Shown here: piece by piece, positions 6,929-18,595 of the stretch
How the letters are laid out: each line of letters begins with the position of its first letter
How positions within the stretch are numbered: position 1 is the stretch's first letter
NCBI GenBank assembly: GCA_052387335.1
Contig: JBQTJH010000135.1
Location: 1-20,681, forward strand
Length of the DNA stretch: 20,681 nt
Direction of reading: 5' to 3'
Source of the DNA: Panacagrimonas sp052387335
GTDB taxonomy: Bacteria > Pseudomonadota > Gammaproteobacteria > Nevskiales > Nevskiaceae
Translations under genes and position numbers: made by a program
The notes under the pieces: generated by a model
Database searches by the model: none
What the model was told of the DNA's origin: nothing
What the model saw: only the letters and a program-made list of their open reading frames with translations

Positions 6929-8110
6929 ATGAATCCCACCGAATGGCGCGCCGTGATTGGCCTGGGGCTGGTGTATGCCCTGCGCATGGTGGGCATGTTC
7001 ATGATCCTGCCGGTGTTCGCCTTGTACGCGCGCGATCTGCCGGGTGGTGCCACGCCGCTGGCGGTGGGCTTGGCCATCGGCGCCTATGGGCTGACGCAGG
7101 CGCTGTTCCAGGTTCCGCTGGGCATGTTGTCGGACCGCATCGGCCGCAAGCCGGTGATCTTCCTGGGCATGGGCATCTTCGCCTTCGGTAGCGTCGTGGC
7201 CGGCATGGCCGACAGCATCGAACTGATCACCTTGGGTCGCGCGCTGCAGGGCGCGGGGGCGGTGTCGTCGGCGGTTGCGGCGCTGCTGGCGGATGTCACC
7301 CGCGACCAGGTACGCACCACGGCCATGGCCATACTCGGCGCCGGCATGGGCCTAGCCTTCATCCTGGCGCTGGTGACCGGTCCTATCGTGGCGCACTGGG
7401 TAGGAGTGGATGGCATCTTCTATGTCACCGCCATCATGGCCCTGCTCACGATCCCCTTGGTGGCCTTTGGCGTGCCCACGCCGCCGGCGCTGGTGGGACG
7501 CGTTGCCGGGTTTAGCGTGGTGCTGCAGAACCCGGAATTGCTGCGGCTCAATGCCGGCATTTTTTTGCTGCACGCACTGATGACCGGTCTGTTCACCACG
7601 GCGCCCATCGCCATCTTCGACACCTTCGGTCTGCCGGGCGAGGCGCACTGGCGCATCTATGTGCCGGTATTGATCATCTCGATCCTGCCGGTGTTTCCGC
7701 TGATTCGCTGGGCCGAAAGTGGCGGCAGAGCGAGTCAGGTCTTTCGCGCCGCGGTGATGGTCTTGTGTGCGGCCATGGTGATGGCTGCGCTTGGCCACCG
7801 CGATGCGGTGAGTCTGGTCGGCGCGCTGCTGCTGTTCTTCATCGCCTTCAATTATCTGGAAGGCGCGTTGCCGTCCATGATCTCGCGTCGTGCACCGGCG
7901 TCGCATCGCGGTGCGGCCCTTGGCGCCTATGCCAGTTCCCAATTCCTCGGCGCGTTTGCCGGCGGCGCCATCGGCGGGCTGGCGCGCGGACATTTCGATG
8001 TATCCGGCGCCTTTGCCGCCTGCGCCTTGCTGCCGCTGCTGTGGCTGCTAATCCCCGCGGTTCGCGCGCCCGAGCCAAGTCCAGCCGAGACAGTGAAGAC
8101 AGCGCCGTAG
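6929..8110 (+). CDS. MFS transporter (YajR-like, without the C-terminal domain)
   Basis: A 393-residue inner-membrane major facilitator protein. It is almost entirely hydrophobic with about 12 predicted membrane segments and carries the MFS motif GMLSDRIGRK between helices 2 and 3. The opening (YALRMVGMFMILPVFALYAR), GAYGLTQALFQVPLG and the late motif FFIAFNYLEGALPSMISR resemble E. coli YajR. YajR has an extra C-terminal soluble domain that is absent here, so the protein ends soon after the last helix. The substrate is unknown. I chose the ATG at 6929, which begins MNPTEWRAVIGLGLVYA as in relatives; the frame is open upstream to 6860. The gene lies divergently from uvrA, and an MFS gene between uvrA and ssb is also found in Pseudomonas, so this is a conserved neighbourhood. 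Only four bases separate it from the convergent repressor gene. Confidence 0.88.
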   Translation: MNPTEWRAVIGLGLVYALRMVGMFMILPVFALYARDLPGGATPLAVGLAIGAYGLTQALFQVPLGMLSDRIGRKPVIFLGMGIFAFGSVVAGMADSIELITLGRALQGAGAVSSAVAALLADVTRDQVRTTAMAILGAGMGLAFILALVTGPIVAHWVGVDGIFYVTAIMALLTIPLVAFGVPTPPALVGRVAGFSVVLQNPELLRLNAGIFLLHALMTGLFTTAPIAIFDTFGLPGEAHWRIYVPVLIISILPVFPLIRWAESGGRASQVFRAAVMVLCAAMVMAALGHRDAVSLVGALLLFFIAFNYLEGALPSMISRRAPASHRGAALGAYASSQFLGAFAGGAIGGLARGHFDVSGAFAACALLPLLWLLIPAVRAPEPSPAETVKTAP

Positions 8111-8114
8111 ACGT

Positions 8115-8438
8115 TCAGGCGTACTTGGCCAGCAGGCGGGTTTTTTCCGCGATGCGTTCGCACAGCACCGCATTATTGGGCGCGTCCTTGACGTCCATTT
8201 CCAGGCTGCAAGCCATCATCTCGTAGAACGCGCGATCCAGCGCCTTGCGCGCGGCCGACAGCTGCTGGGCAATGGCGTCGCAGGGTTTGTCTTGCTCCAG
8301 CATGGCCAGCACGCCGCGAATCTGGCCTTCGACACGGCGCAGGCGATGCATGACCTCTTGCTGATGCGGTCTCTGTGATGGGGCGGCCAGCGCAGCCCGC
8401 TTGGCGGTCGCCGGCTTTTTTTTGACAATTTTGCCCAT
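8115..8438 (-). CDS. CsoR/RcnR/FrmR-family transcriptional repressor with an unusual ligand set
   Basis: A 107-residue all-helical repressor of the DUF156 family, whose members sense copper, nickel/cobalt, formaldehyde or persulfide and bind GC-rich operators. The family core is clear: MHRLRRVEGQIRGVLAMLEQ at residues 30-49, then C53 in DKPCDAIAQQLSAARKAL. In CsoR the second and third ligands are His and Cys at +25 and +29 from the first Cys; in FrmR a His is at +25. Here +25 is Ser78 and +29 is Asp82, while a Cys sits at +24 (C77) and another at C93. The sensed ligand is therefore not predictable and could be a thiol-reactive species. The N-terminus carries a Lys/Ala-rich extension of about 25 residues. 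An AGAGGA ribosome binding site precedes the ATG at 8438. No metal transporter or formaldehyde gene lies next to it; the adjacent MFS gene is convergent. Confidence 0.88.
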   Translation of the reverse strand: MGKIVKKKPATAKRAALAAPSQRPHQQEVMHRLRRVEGQIRGVLAMLEQDKPCDAIAQQLSAARKALDRAFYEMMACSLEMDVKDAPNNAVLCERIAEKTRLLAKYA

Positions 8439-8505
8439 GGAAATCCTCTGACGGCCTTAATTAAGCGGGGTGCCGCTGCGCGCGAATACTCGGGACACCG
8501 ACCTT

Positions 8506-8621
8506 GCCGCAACTGGCCGCAACTGGCAGCAAGTGTAGTGGGATCGCCGCGTTGCACGCGCGCGAACGCGTTCGGACGCCACGTTGCGGGAACGTAACCC
8601 GAGTGCTTGCGAGCGCTTGCG
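8506..8621. repeat. Cluster of short repeats in the gene-free stretch upstream of ssb
   Basis: The 312 bases between the repressor and ssb (8439-8750) contain no convincing gene. They hold, in order, three tandem 10-mers at 8506-8535 (GCCGCAACTG twice, then the variant GCAGCAAGTG); a perfect 12-bp palindrome CGAACGCGTTCG at 8563-8574; an inverted repeat ACGTT-N5-AACGT at 8581-8595; and a direct repeat GCTTGCG at 8605-8611 and 8615-8621. Nearer the repressor, CTTAATTAAG at 8456-8465 is another perfect palindrome. These could be operators for the repressor or control sites for ssb. I see no confident -35/-10 pair and no gamma-type LexA box. Confidence 0.6.
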
Positions 8622-8750
8622 GTTGATGGAGTCTTGGGTCGCGGCGTCTGGTTTATCCTTGCCGCCACGCCAGAGGTAGTGCGACGCGCCGGAGATGGGC
8701 GGCGCGCACATCCTCGACCTCATTCACTTACTTTTCCAAAGGACCCTGCC

Positions 8751-9236
8751 ATGGCTCGCGGCATTAACAAGGTGATACTCATCGGAAACCTGGGCAAGGA
8801 CCCTGAGGCCAAGACCTTCGCCAACGGTGGTTCGCTCACCAACATCACCCTGGCCACGTCCGAGAGTTGGAAGGACAAGGACGGCCAGATGCAGGAACGC
8901 ACCGAGTGGCACAACGTGGTGTTCCACAACAAGCTCGGCGAGATCGTGGCGCAGTATCTGCGCAAGGGCAGCAAGGTGTACGTGGAAGGCTCCCTGCGTA
9001 CCCGTAAATGGCAGGACAAGGAAGGCAAGGACCGCTACACCACGGAAATTCACGCCAACGAAATGCAGATGCTGGACGGCAAGCCCGGCAGTGGCGGCGG
9101 TTCGTCTGAGGGCGGTTCCTACGGCGGCGGCGGTTCCTATGGAGGGGGCGCCCCCAGCCGTGCGCCTAGCCGGGCGCCCGCACCGGCTGCCGATGCCGGC
9201 TTCCGGGACGATCCGGCAGACGATATTCCGTTCTAG
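8751..9236 (+). CDS. ssb: Single-stranded DNA-binding protein SSB
   Basis: SSB coats single-stranded DNA during replication, recombination and repair and recruits partners through its C-terminal tip. The 161-residue protein has the OB-fold start MARGINKVILIGNLGKDPE, the conserved TEWHNVVFHNKLGEIVAQYL and VYVEGSLRTRKWQDKEGKDR, a Gly/Ser-rich linker from about residue 113, a short Ala/Pro stretch (APSRAPSRAPAPA) and the acidic tip DDIPF needed for partner binding. I chose the ATG at 8751 because AAGGA lies about 8 bases upstream and the protein then begins exactly as in the family; the open frame upstream is not coding-like. A 17-base gap leads into pncC, so the two may be co-transcribed. Confidence 0.97.
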   Translation: MARGINKVILIGNLGKDPEAKTFANGGSLTNITLATSESWKDKDGQMQERTEWHNVVFHNKLGEIVAQYLRKGSKVYVEGSLRTRKWQDKEGKDRYTTEIHANEMQMLDGKPGSGGGSSEGGSYGGGGSYGGGAPSRAPSRAPAPAADAGFRDDPADDIPF

Positions 9237-9253
9237 GCCAGACGCACGGGCTC

Positions 9254-9751
9254 GTGACTGCGCACGCGCAGGTTCAAGCGCTGGCCGAACGCCTGCTCGC
9301 GCGCGGCGAACGCCTGGCTTGCGCCGAGTCCTGCACCGGCGGCTTGATTGCCAAGCTGTGCACCGACCTGGCCGGTTCCTCGGCATGGTTTGAGCGCGGG
9401 CTGGTGACCTATAGCAACCGGGCCAAGCATGAGTTGCTTGGAGTGCCCAACACCCTGTTCGACACCGCGGGTGCGGTCAGCGAGGCCTGCGTTCGCGCCA
9501 TGGTCGAAGGCCTGTTGCGCAATTCGCCCGCCGACTGGGGCGTGGCGGGGACGGGTATCGCCGGGCCCGGCGGCGGCAGCGCGGAAAAACCGGTGGGGAC
9601 GGTGTGGATCGGCTGGGGTCGGCGCAACGACGCTGCACAGGTACATCTGCATGTGTTCCCAGGCGGTCGCGAGGACGTGCGTGAACAGACTGCGGCCGCG
9701 GCGCTGCACCACCTGCGCGAATCGGTCTACGCCTGTGGGCTGGGCGCTTGA
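9254..9751 (+). CDS. pncC: Nicotinamide-nucleotide amidase PncC (CinA C-terminal domain protein)
   Basis: This 165-residue protein is the stand-alone CinA C-terminal domain, which deamidates nicotinamide mononucleotide to nicotinate mononucleotide in pyridine nucleotide salvage. Visible family motifs are ESCTGG (residues 25-30, holding the catalytic Ser), VTYSNRAKHELLGV, GAVSEACVRAMVEG, and the glycine-rich GVAGTGIAGPGGGSAEKPVGTVW. It lacks the N-terminal molybdopterin-binding-like domain of full CinA. The start is a GTG at 9254, 17 bases after ssb; no strong ribosome binding site is seen. A cinA-type gene upstream of recA is a common arrangement in gammaproteobacteria and in Gram-positives. 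Confidence 0.95.
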   Translation: MTAHAQVQALAERLLARGERLACAESCTGGLIAKLCTDLAGSSAWFERGLVTYSNRAKHELLGVPNTLFDTAGAVSEACVRAMVEGLLRNSPADWGVAGTGIAGPGGGSAEKPVGTVWIGWGRRNDAAQVHLHVFPGGREDVREQTAAAALHHLRESVYACGLGA

Positions 9752-9793
9752 GGCGGCGCGACTGCAGACAGCACGGACCGCGGGTTGAAGCGT

Positions 9794-10390
9794 ATGTATC
9801 CTGAGGTGGACCGTCTGTTTTTCGCGCTGCTGCCCGACGCAGACACGCGGTCCGATCTGGCTGAGGCGGCCACGTATTTGCGCCACAAGCTGCGACCCAC
9901 CGGCCGCTGGATTGGCGCGCATCGCTACCACCTGACCCTACATTTTCTTGGCGCGTACCCGGCCTTGCCCGAAGCGCTGACGCGGCGTGCGCTGGATGCA
10001 GCGGCGACGGTGCGATCCCCGCAGTTCAAGCTGCAGATGGATCGGGCCGGCAGTTTCGGTAATCGCGCGATTCCCTGGTGGTTGGGACCGGAGCACGCGC
10101 CGGCAGAACTGAAACAGCTGTGGCGTGCGATCCGCGATGCGCTGCAGGCGCACTCGGTGCCTTACGACACCAAGCTGCGGCTTGCGCCGCATGTCACCGT
10201 GCTGCGCGATGCCGCGCAGCTGCTGCCGCCAACGCCGGTGCCCGAGGTCGAATGGAAAGTCGACACCTTCGCCCTGATCCACAGCCATCTTGGCGAGACC
10301 TCTGCTTATCGCGTGCTCGGAACCTGGAACCTGGTCACGGAAGCAGCGGCGAAAGCCGCGGTTGTACAGCGCGATCTATGGGACACTTGA
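9794..10390 (+). CDS. thpR: RNA 2',3'-cyclic phosphodiesterase ThpR (2H family)
   Basis: A 198-residue protein of the 2H phosphoesterase family, formerly called 2'-5' RNA ligase (LigT). It opens RNA 2',3'-cyclic phosphates and may act in RNA repair or turnover. Both signature motifs are present: HLTLHFLG with His46 and Thr48, and HVTVLR with His133 and Thr135. The conserved start RLFFALLPD is at residues 7-15. I prefer the ATG at 9794; a TTG at 9785 would add three residues. The gene lies between pncC and recA on the same strand, with 42 bases from pncC. A weak hairpin with a T run follows its stop codon, so recA might be partly separated from it. Confidence 0.94.
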   Translation: MYPEVDRLFFALLPDADTRSDLAEAATYLRHKLRPTGRWIGAHRYHLTLHFLGAYPALPEALTRRALDAAATVRSPQFKLQMDRAGSFGNRAIPWWLGPEHAPAELKQLWRAIRDALQAHSVPYDTKLRLAPHVTVLRDAAQLLPPTPVPEVEWKVDTFALIHSHLGETSAYRVLGTWNLVTEAAAKAAVVQRDLWDT

Positions 10391-10411
10391 GGCCTCCCGC
10401 GCCGGCCTTTT
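10390..10411 (+). terminator. Possible weak terminator between thpR and recA
   Basis: A 5-bp stem AGGCC (10390-10394) and GGCCT (10404-10408) around a nine-base loop runs into TTTT. The stem is short, so termination would be partial at best. Confidence 0.3.
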
Positions 10412-10445
10412 CTGCGTCGGCGGGTGAATCCCCATCAATCGAGAA

Positions 10446-11442
<997 letters not shown>

Positions 11443-11465
<23 letters not shown>

Positions 11466-11916
11466 AGACCTGACGCCGGCCGAGGCACGCGCCTCGGCCA
11501 TGCGGATTCTTGCGCGGCGCGAGCACTCGGTGGCGCAGATCAAGCGCAAGCTGGGACAGCGCGGTCACAGCACCGAGACCGCGGCCGAGGTGGTGGAGAG
11601 CCTGACTGAGTCGGGCTTCCAGTCCGATACGCGCTTTGCCGAAACCCTGGCGCGCTCGCGCGCCAACCAGGGCTTTGGACCGCTGCGCATTCGCGCCGAG
11701 CTGAAGGAGGCGCGGGTGCCGGAGGCCGACATCCGCGCGGCGTTCGAGGCGCTGGAATGCGATTTCGCCGACCTGGCGGTACGGGCTCGCGAGAAGAAGT
11801 TCGGAGCGATTCCCGAGCGCGGCGAGGCCTGGCAGAAACAGTACCGATTTCTTGCCACGCGCGGGTTTGACTCGGACCAGATCCGGGCCGCCCTCAAGGG
11901 TGAGCCAGAGGACTGA
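11443..11916 (+). CDS. recX: Regulatory protein RecX
   Basis: RecX binds RecA filaments and limits RecA activity. The protein, 157 residues from the GTG at 11443, has the family's repeated three-helix pattern: ASAMRILARREHSVAQIKRKLGQRG, then VVESLTESGFQSDTRFAETLARSRANQGFGPLRIRAELK, and a third repeat ending QKQYRFLATRGFDSDQIRAAL. Acceptable starts are the GTG at 11443, inside the recA end (23-base overlap, with an AGG seven bases upstream), or the ATG at 11500, which would just remove the N-terminal tail. I prefer the GTG because coupling of recX to recA is common. It lies between recA and alaS as in many gammaproteobacteria. Confidence 0.92.
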
Positions 11917-11973
11917 ATCCGGTCCGAATACTCGGCGGGACACCTCCGCATGGCGGCCCCGCCGCCCCCCGGC

Positions 11974-11979
11974 TAAAAT
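11974..11979 (+). promoter_or_regulatory. -10 element of a probable alaS promoter
   Basis: TAAAAT matches TATAAT at five of six positions and lies in a GC-rich surrounding 27 bases before the alaS ATG, placing transcription start near 11986. No good -35 is seen at the right distance, so this is only a partial promoter call. Confidence 0.45.
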
Positions 11980-12005
11980 CGCGGCCCTTTGTGTCCTTTC
12001 CGCCC

Positions 12006-14714
<2,709 letters not shown>

Positions 14715-14721
14715 GCACCCC

Positions 14722-15948
<1,227 letters not shown>

Positions 15949-15961
15949 GCCGGCGCTCGGC

Positions 15962-15990
15962 TTGTGGCGTGCCGGGGTGATCGTTACAAT
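15962..15990 (+). promoter_or_regulatory. Promoter of the tRNA-Ser/tRNA-Arg unit
   Basis: TTGTGG (15962-15967) and TACAAT (15985-15990) are 17 bases apart. The -10 matches at five of six positions. A GC-rich segment follows the -10, as is common at stable RNA promoters. Transcription would start near 15997, about 35 bases before the mature tRNA-Ser. Confidence 0.6.
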
Positions 15991-16031
15991 CCGCGCCCCT
16001 GCAGGCAGGCCGCACGCCGCGTCATGCGTTC

Positions 16032-16124
16032 GGAGAGTTGGCCGAGTGGACGAAGGCGCGCCCCTGCTAAGGGCGTATAGGGTTTATAGCCTTATCGAGG
16101 GTTCGAATCCCTCACTCTCCGCCA
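16032..16124 (+). tRNA. tRNA-Ser (anticodon GCU)
   Basis: A 93-base tRNA with acceptor stem GGAGAGT (16032-16038) pairing to ACTCTCC (16114-16120), discriminator G and encoded CCA (16122-16124). The anticodon GCT is at 16066-16068 in the loop CTGCTAA. The long variable arm is typical of class II serine tRNAs, and the T-arm shows GTTCGAATCC. Confidence 0.97.
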
Positions 16125-16173
16125 TTTGCACGGCGAAACGCGGCACACTAAGCGGGACGGCGGCAGTTTGATT

Positions 16174-16250
16174 GGGCTTGTAGCTCAGTTGGATAGAGTA
16201 TCTGGCTACGAACCAGAGGGTCGGGAGTTCGAATCTCTCCAAGCCCACCA
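16174..16250 (+). tRNA. tRNA-Arg (anticodon ACG)
   Basis: A 77-base tRNA with acceptor stem GGGCTTG (16174-16180) pairing to CAAGCCC (16240-16246), discriminator A and encoded CCA (16248-16250). The anticodon ACG is at 16208-16210; its A is normally deaminated to inosine to read CGU, CGC and CGA. It lies 49 bases after tRNA-Ser, an order also seen in Pseudomonas. Confidence 0.97.
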
Positions 16251-16266
16251 ATCAAAAGTAAAGACG

Positions 16267-16299
16267 GGTCAGTGAGCTAAACGCTTGCTGGCCTTTTTT
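16267..16299 (+). terminator. Intrinsic terminator of the tRNA unit
   Basis: An 11-bp RNA stem (16267-16277 with 16283-16293, three G-U pairs) with loop TAAAC is followed directly by six T (16294-16299). It lies 17 bases after the tRNA-Arg CCA end. Confidence 0.85.
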
Positions 16300-16399
16300 A
16301 TTGGCCGCGTCCCTGCATTTCCCTACAGGTCGGTGCGAGAAGTTGTTTGCCTGTAAGCAATGGAATGGACGCCCCCTCATTTTGTGGCAGCGCGCGGTG

Positions 16400-16593
16400 A
16401 TGGCGCTGCTGCTGTTGCCACTCGCCGCGCTTGCAGCAAAGCCGGCTGACCCGCTGCGCTCGCCGAGCTGGGACGCTATGGTCGAGCGCCATCTCGATGG
16501 TGGGGCCTATGTGTTCGACGCGCGTGTGCAGCTGCAGATGCCGGCCAGCGCCGAAGACCCGCTGTCGGTTCCGGTCGAAGTGCGGGTGCGTGG
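16400..16593 (+). pseudogene. 5' fragment of a SoxYZ-like carrier protein gene
   Basis: The frame reads a signal peptide (MALLLLPLAALA, possibly longer with an upstream non-ATG start) followed by KPADPLRSPSWDAMVERHL and FDARVQLQMPASAEDPLSV, ending PVEVRV. This resembles the N-terminus of SoxYZ-like periplasmic carrier proteins associated with quinoprotein dehydrogenases, which have a DPL..SP.W start, an FD.RV stretch and an AEDP..VPV motif. After about 16593 the similarity ends abruptly and the sequence continues as the opposite-strand SnoaL-like fragment. The SoxZ-like half and the carrier cysteine region are missing. The assignment rests on motif resemblance only. Confidence 0.6.
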
Positions 16594-16688
16594 AACACCG
16601 CGTCTTCGGCCAGCAGTTCCACCAGCCCCGAGGGGTCGTGGTCGCGCACCATCCGGTGCCAGGTGTGTAGCGGCTGCGCTGTGCTCAT
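16594..16688 (-). pseudogene. 5' fragment of a SnoaL/NTF2-like gene
   Basis: On the minus strand the first 31-33 residues (MSTAQPLHTWHRMVRDHDPS, then GLVELLAEDAVFH) have the start pattern of NTF2/SnoaL-like proteins: a helix, D..GL..LLAEDAVFH. Beyond AVFH the resemblance stops and the frame runs into the SoxYZ-like remnant on the other strand. It sits 62 bases downstream of arsH on the same strand and could once have been transcribed with the ars operon. Confidence 0.55.
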
Positions 16689-16750
16689 GGCGAGTCCAAA
16701 AACGCGGGTAATGGGGCGCAGCGCTGTACGCCTGCAGCCCGTCCTTGCGC

Positions 16751-17473
16751 TCAGAGGCTGCGCTGATTCACGCGCTTGGCAAACGCTTCGGCAGATTCCT
16801 TACGTTCGCTGTAGCGATCCACCAGGTGCACCGACACGTCGCGTGTCAGTAGGGTGAATTTCATCAGCTCTTCCATCACATCGACGACGCGGTCGTAGTA
16901 GCTCGACGGCTTCATGCGATCCCTGTCGTCGAATTCCAGGAAGGCCTTGGCCACCGAGGACTGGTTTGGGATGGTGATCATGCGCATCCAGCGACCGAGC
17001 ACGCGCATCTGGTTCACCGCATTGAATGACTGTGAGCCGCCACTGACCTGCATCACCGCCAGGGTCTTGCCCTGGGTTGGCCGCACCGCGCCTACGCTGA
17101 GTGGAATCCAGTCGATCTGCGCCTTCATGATCCCGGTCATCGCGCCGTGGCGTTCGGGCGAGGTCCAGACCATGCCCTCGGACCATGCAGCGAGTTCGCG
17201 CAACTCCTGCACCTTGGGATGCGAGTCGGGCGCGCCGTCCGGCAGCGGCAGACCGGCAGGGTCGAAGAGGCGCGTCTCGGCGCCCATCGCATTGAGCAGG
17301 CGCTGCGCTTCGAAGCTGACCAGGCGGCTGAACGAGCGTGCGCGCAACGAGCCGTACAGCAGCAGGATGCGCGGCGGATGCGTGGCGCGCGATGATGGAC
17401 TCAGCGCGGCCAGATCCGCGGGCCGGAATAGCGCCGCGTCGACATTCGGCAGGTCCAGCATCTCAGCGGACAC
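16751..17473 (-). CDS. arsH: ArsH, NADPH-dependent FMN oxidoreductase for organoarsenicals
   Basis: ArsH is a cytoplasmic flavoprotein that oxidises trivalent methyl- and aryl-arsenicals to less toxic pentavalent forms. The 240-residue protein has the long ArsH N-terminal extension (MSAEMLDLPNVDAALFRPAD), the FMN-binding loop LLLYGSLRARSFSR at residues 37-50, EGMVWTSPERHGAMTGIMKAQIDW, and GKTLAVMQVSGGSQSFNAVN, all typical of ArsH rather than other NADPH-FMN reductases. Its start at 17473 lies inside the end of arsC (11-base overlap), so translation is probably coupled. It is the last intact gene of the arsR-aqpS-arsC-arsH unit. Confidence 0.96.
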   Translation of the reverse strand: MSAEMLDLPNVDAALFRPADLAALSPSSRATHPPRILLLYGSLRARSFSRLVSFEAQRLLNAMGAETRLFDPAGLPLPDGAPDSHPKVQELRELAAWSEGMVWTSPERHGAMTGIMKAQIDWIPLSVGAVRPTQGKTLAVMQVSGGSQSFNAVNQMRVLGRWMRMITIPNQSSVAKAFLEFDDRDRMKPSSYYDRVVDVMEELMKFTLLTRDVSVHLVDRYSERKESAEAFAKRVNQRSL

Positions 17474-17885
17474 GGCGGCCCTCGGCGTCGATCACTGCCT
17501 CGCCATCCTCCTTGGTGAATGCGCCTTGCTGTGCGGCGGGAAGAAGATCGAGCACCGCCTCCGACGGTCGGCACAGGCGCGCGCCCAATTCACTGACCAC
17601 GATGGGCCGGTTGATCAGGATGGGATGCTGCAGCATGAATGCGATCAGCTGCGCGTCTGTCCACTTCGGATCGGCCAGTCCCAGTTCGGTGTACGGCGTG
17701 CCCTTCTCGCGCAGGATTTCGCGTACCGGCACGCCCATCTTCGCGATCAGCGTTTCGAGCGTCGTGCGATCCGGCGGCGACTTCAGGTACTCGATGACGG
17801 TCGGTTCGATACCCGCGTTGCGGATCATGGCCAGCGTGTTGCGCGACGTGCCGCAGGCGGGGTTGTGATAGATCGTGACGTTCAT
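17463..17885 (-). CDS. arsC: Arsenate reductase ArsC (glutaredoxin-linked)
   Basis: ArsC reduces arsenate to arsenite using glutathione and glutaredoxin. The 140-residue protein belongs to the R773-type: MNVTIYHNPACGTSRNTLAM with catalytic Cys11, then EYLKSPPDRTTL, GVPVREILREKGTPY and HPILINRPIVV, where the conserved arginines that bind the oxyanion lie. I chose the ATG at 17885 because it overlaps the aqpS stop codon as ATGA; the open frame upstream to 17963 lies within aqpS. The product, arsenite, would leave through the neighbouring channel AqpS. Confidence 0.96.
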   Translation of the reverse strand: MNVTIYHNPACGTSRNTLAMIRNAGIEPTVIEYLKSPPDRTTLETLIAKMGVPVREILREKGTPYTELGLADPKWTDAQLIAFMLQHPILINRPIVVSELGARLCRPSEAVLDLLPAAQQGAFTKEDGEAVIDAEGRRVR

Positions 17886-18595
17886 GATTCGGGCCTCGAT
17901 TCGTGTTGATGGGATGTTGCGAACCACGCGCATAACAGGGTCGCGGCTGCGGCACCCATGCACTGCGCGAGGATGAACAGCGGCGCATCCTGTGGGCGTA
18001 TGCCTGCGAAGCTGTCGGACAGCGCGCGAGCGAGGGTGACGGCGGGATTGGCGAACGAGGTCGAGGCGGTGAACCAGTACGCGCCAACGATGTAGGCCGC
18101 CACCGCATAGGCGATGGCATCGACGCGATGTCTGACCCCGCTCAGAATCACCAGGAGCAACCCAAAGCTGGCGACGACCTCGCTCCAGGCCAGCGCGAAG
18201 CCGGGTCGCGCCTGGGTCGAAAGCTGCAACAGGTCTTGACCAAACATCAGATGCGCAGCCCAGACTCCTAGCACCGCGCCCACGATTTGTGCGCCCACAT
18301 ATGCCGGCACGTCGCGCCAGGCAAACAAGCGGCTCGCCGCGAGAGACAGCGTCACCACCGGATTGAACTGCGCGCCCGAGATCGGGCCCAGGCTCAGAAT
18401 CAGCGCCACCAGGGCGCCGCCGGTAGCGATGGCATTGGCCAGCAGCGCAATGGCTACATTCCCGTCTGCCAGTCGCTCGGCCATGATTCCCGAGCCGATG
18501 ATGGTCGCAAGCAGCATCGCGGTGCCGATCGCTTCGGCGCTCGCGCGCTTGGCCAAGCTCAGGCGGCCGGGCCGGGTTTGGTCAGCGGCATTCAT
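17882..18595 (-). CDS. aqpS: Aquaglyceroporin of the ars operon (AqpS-like)
   Basis: A 237-residue MIP-family channel in the inner membrane with about six membrane helices. The two pore motifs are NPV at residues 78-80 (SGAQFNPVVT) and NPA at 183-185 (FANPAVT). The Arg that follows the second NPA in ordinary aquaporins and glyceroporins, which narrows the pore, is Val here, as in the AqpS group of ars-linked channels. Set between arsR and arsC with no arsB or acr3 in view, it probably lets arsenite leave the cell down its gradient after ArsC reduction, as described for the Sinorhizobium meliloti arsR-aqpS-arsC-arsH operon. Its start overlaps arsR by 14 bases, its stop overlaps the arsC start. 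Confidence 0.93.
   Translation of the reverse strand: MNAADQTRPGRLSLAKRASAEAIGTAMLLATIIGSGIMAERLADGNVAIALLANAIATGGALVALILSLGPISGAQFNPVVTLSLAASRLFAWRDVPAYVGAQIVGAVLGVWAAHLMFGQDLLQLSTQARPGFALAWSEVVASFGLLLVILSGVRHRVDAIAYAVAAYIVGAYWFTASTSFANPAVTLARALSDSFAGIRPQDAPLFILAQCMGAAAATLLCAWFATSHQHESRPES

Noticed and set aside
8622..8657. TTGATG and TTTATC as an ssb promoter
   Set aside because: The spacing of 24 bases is too long and neither element is strong.
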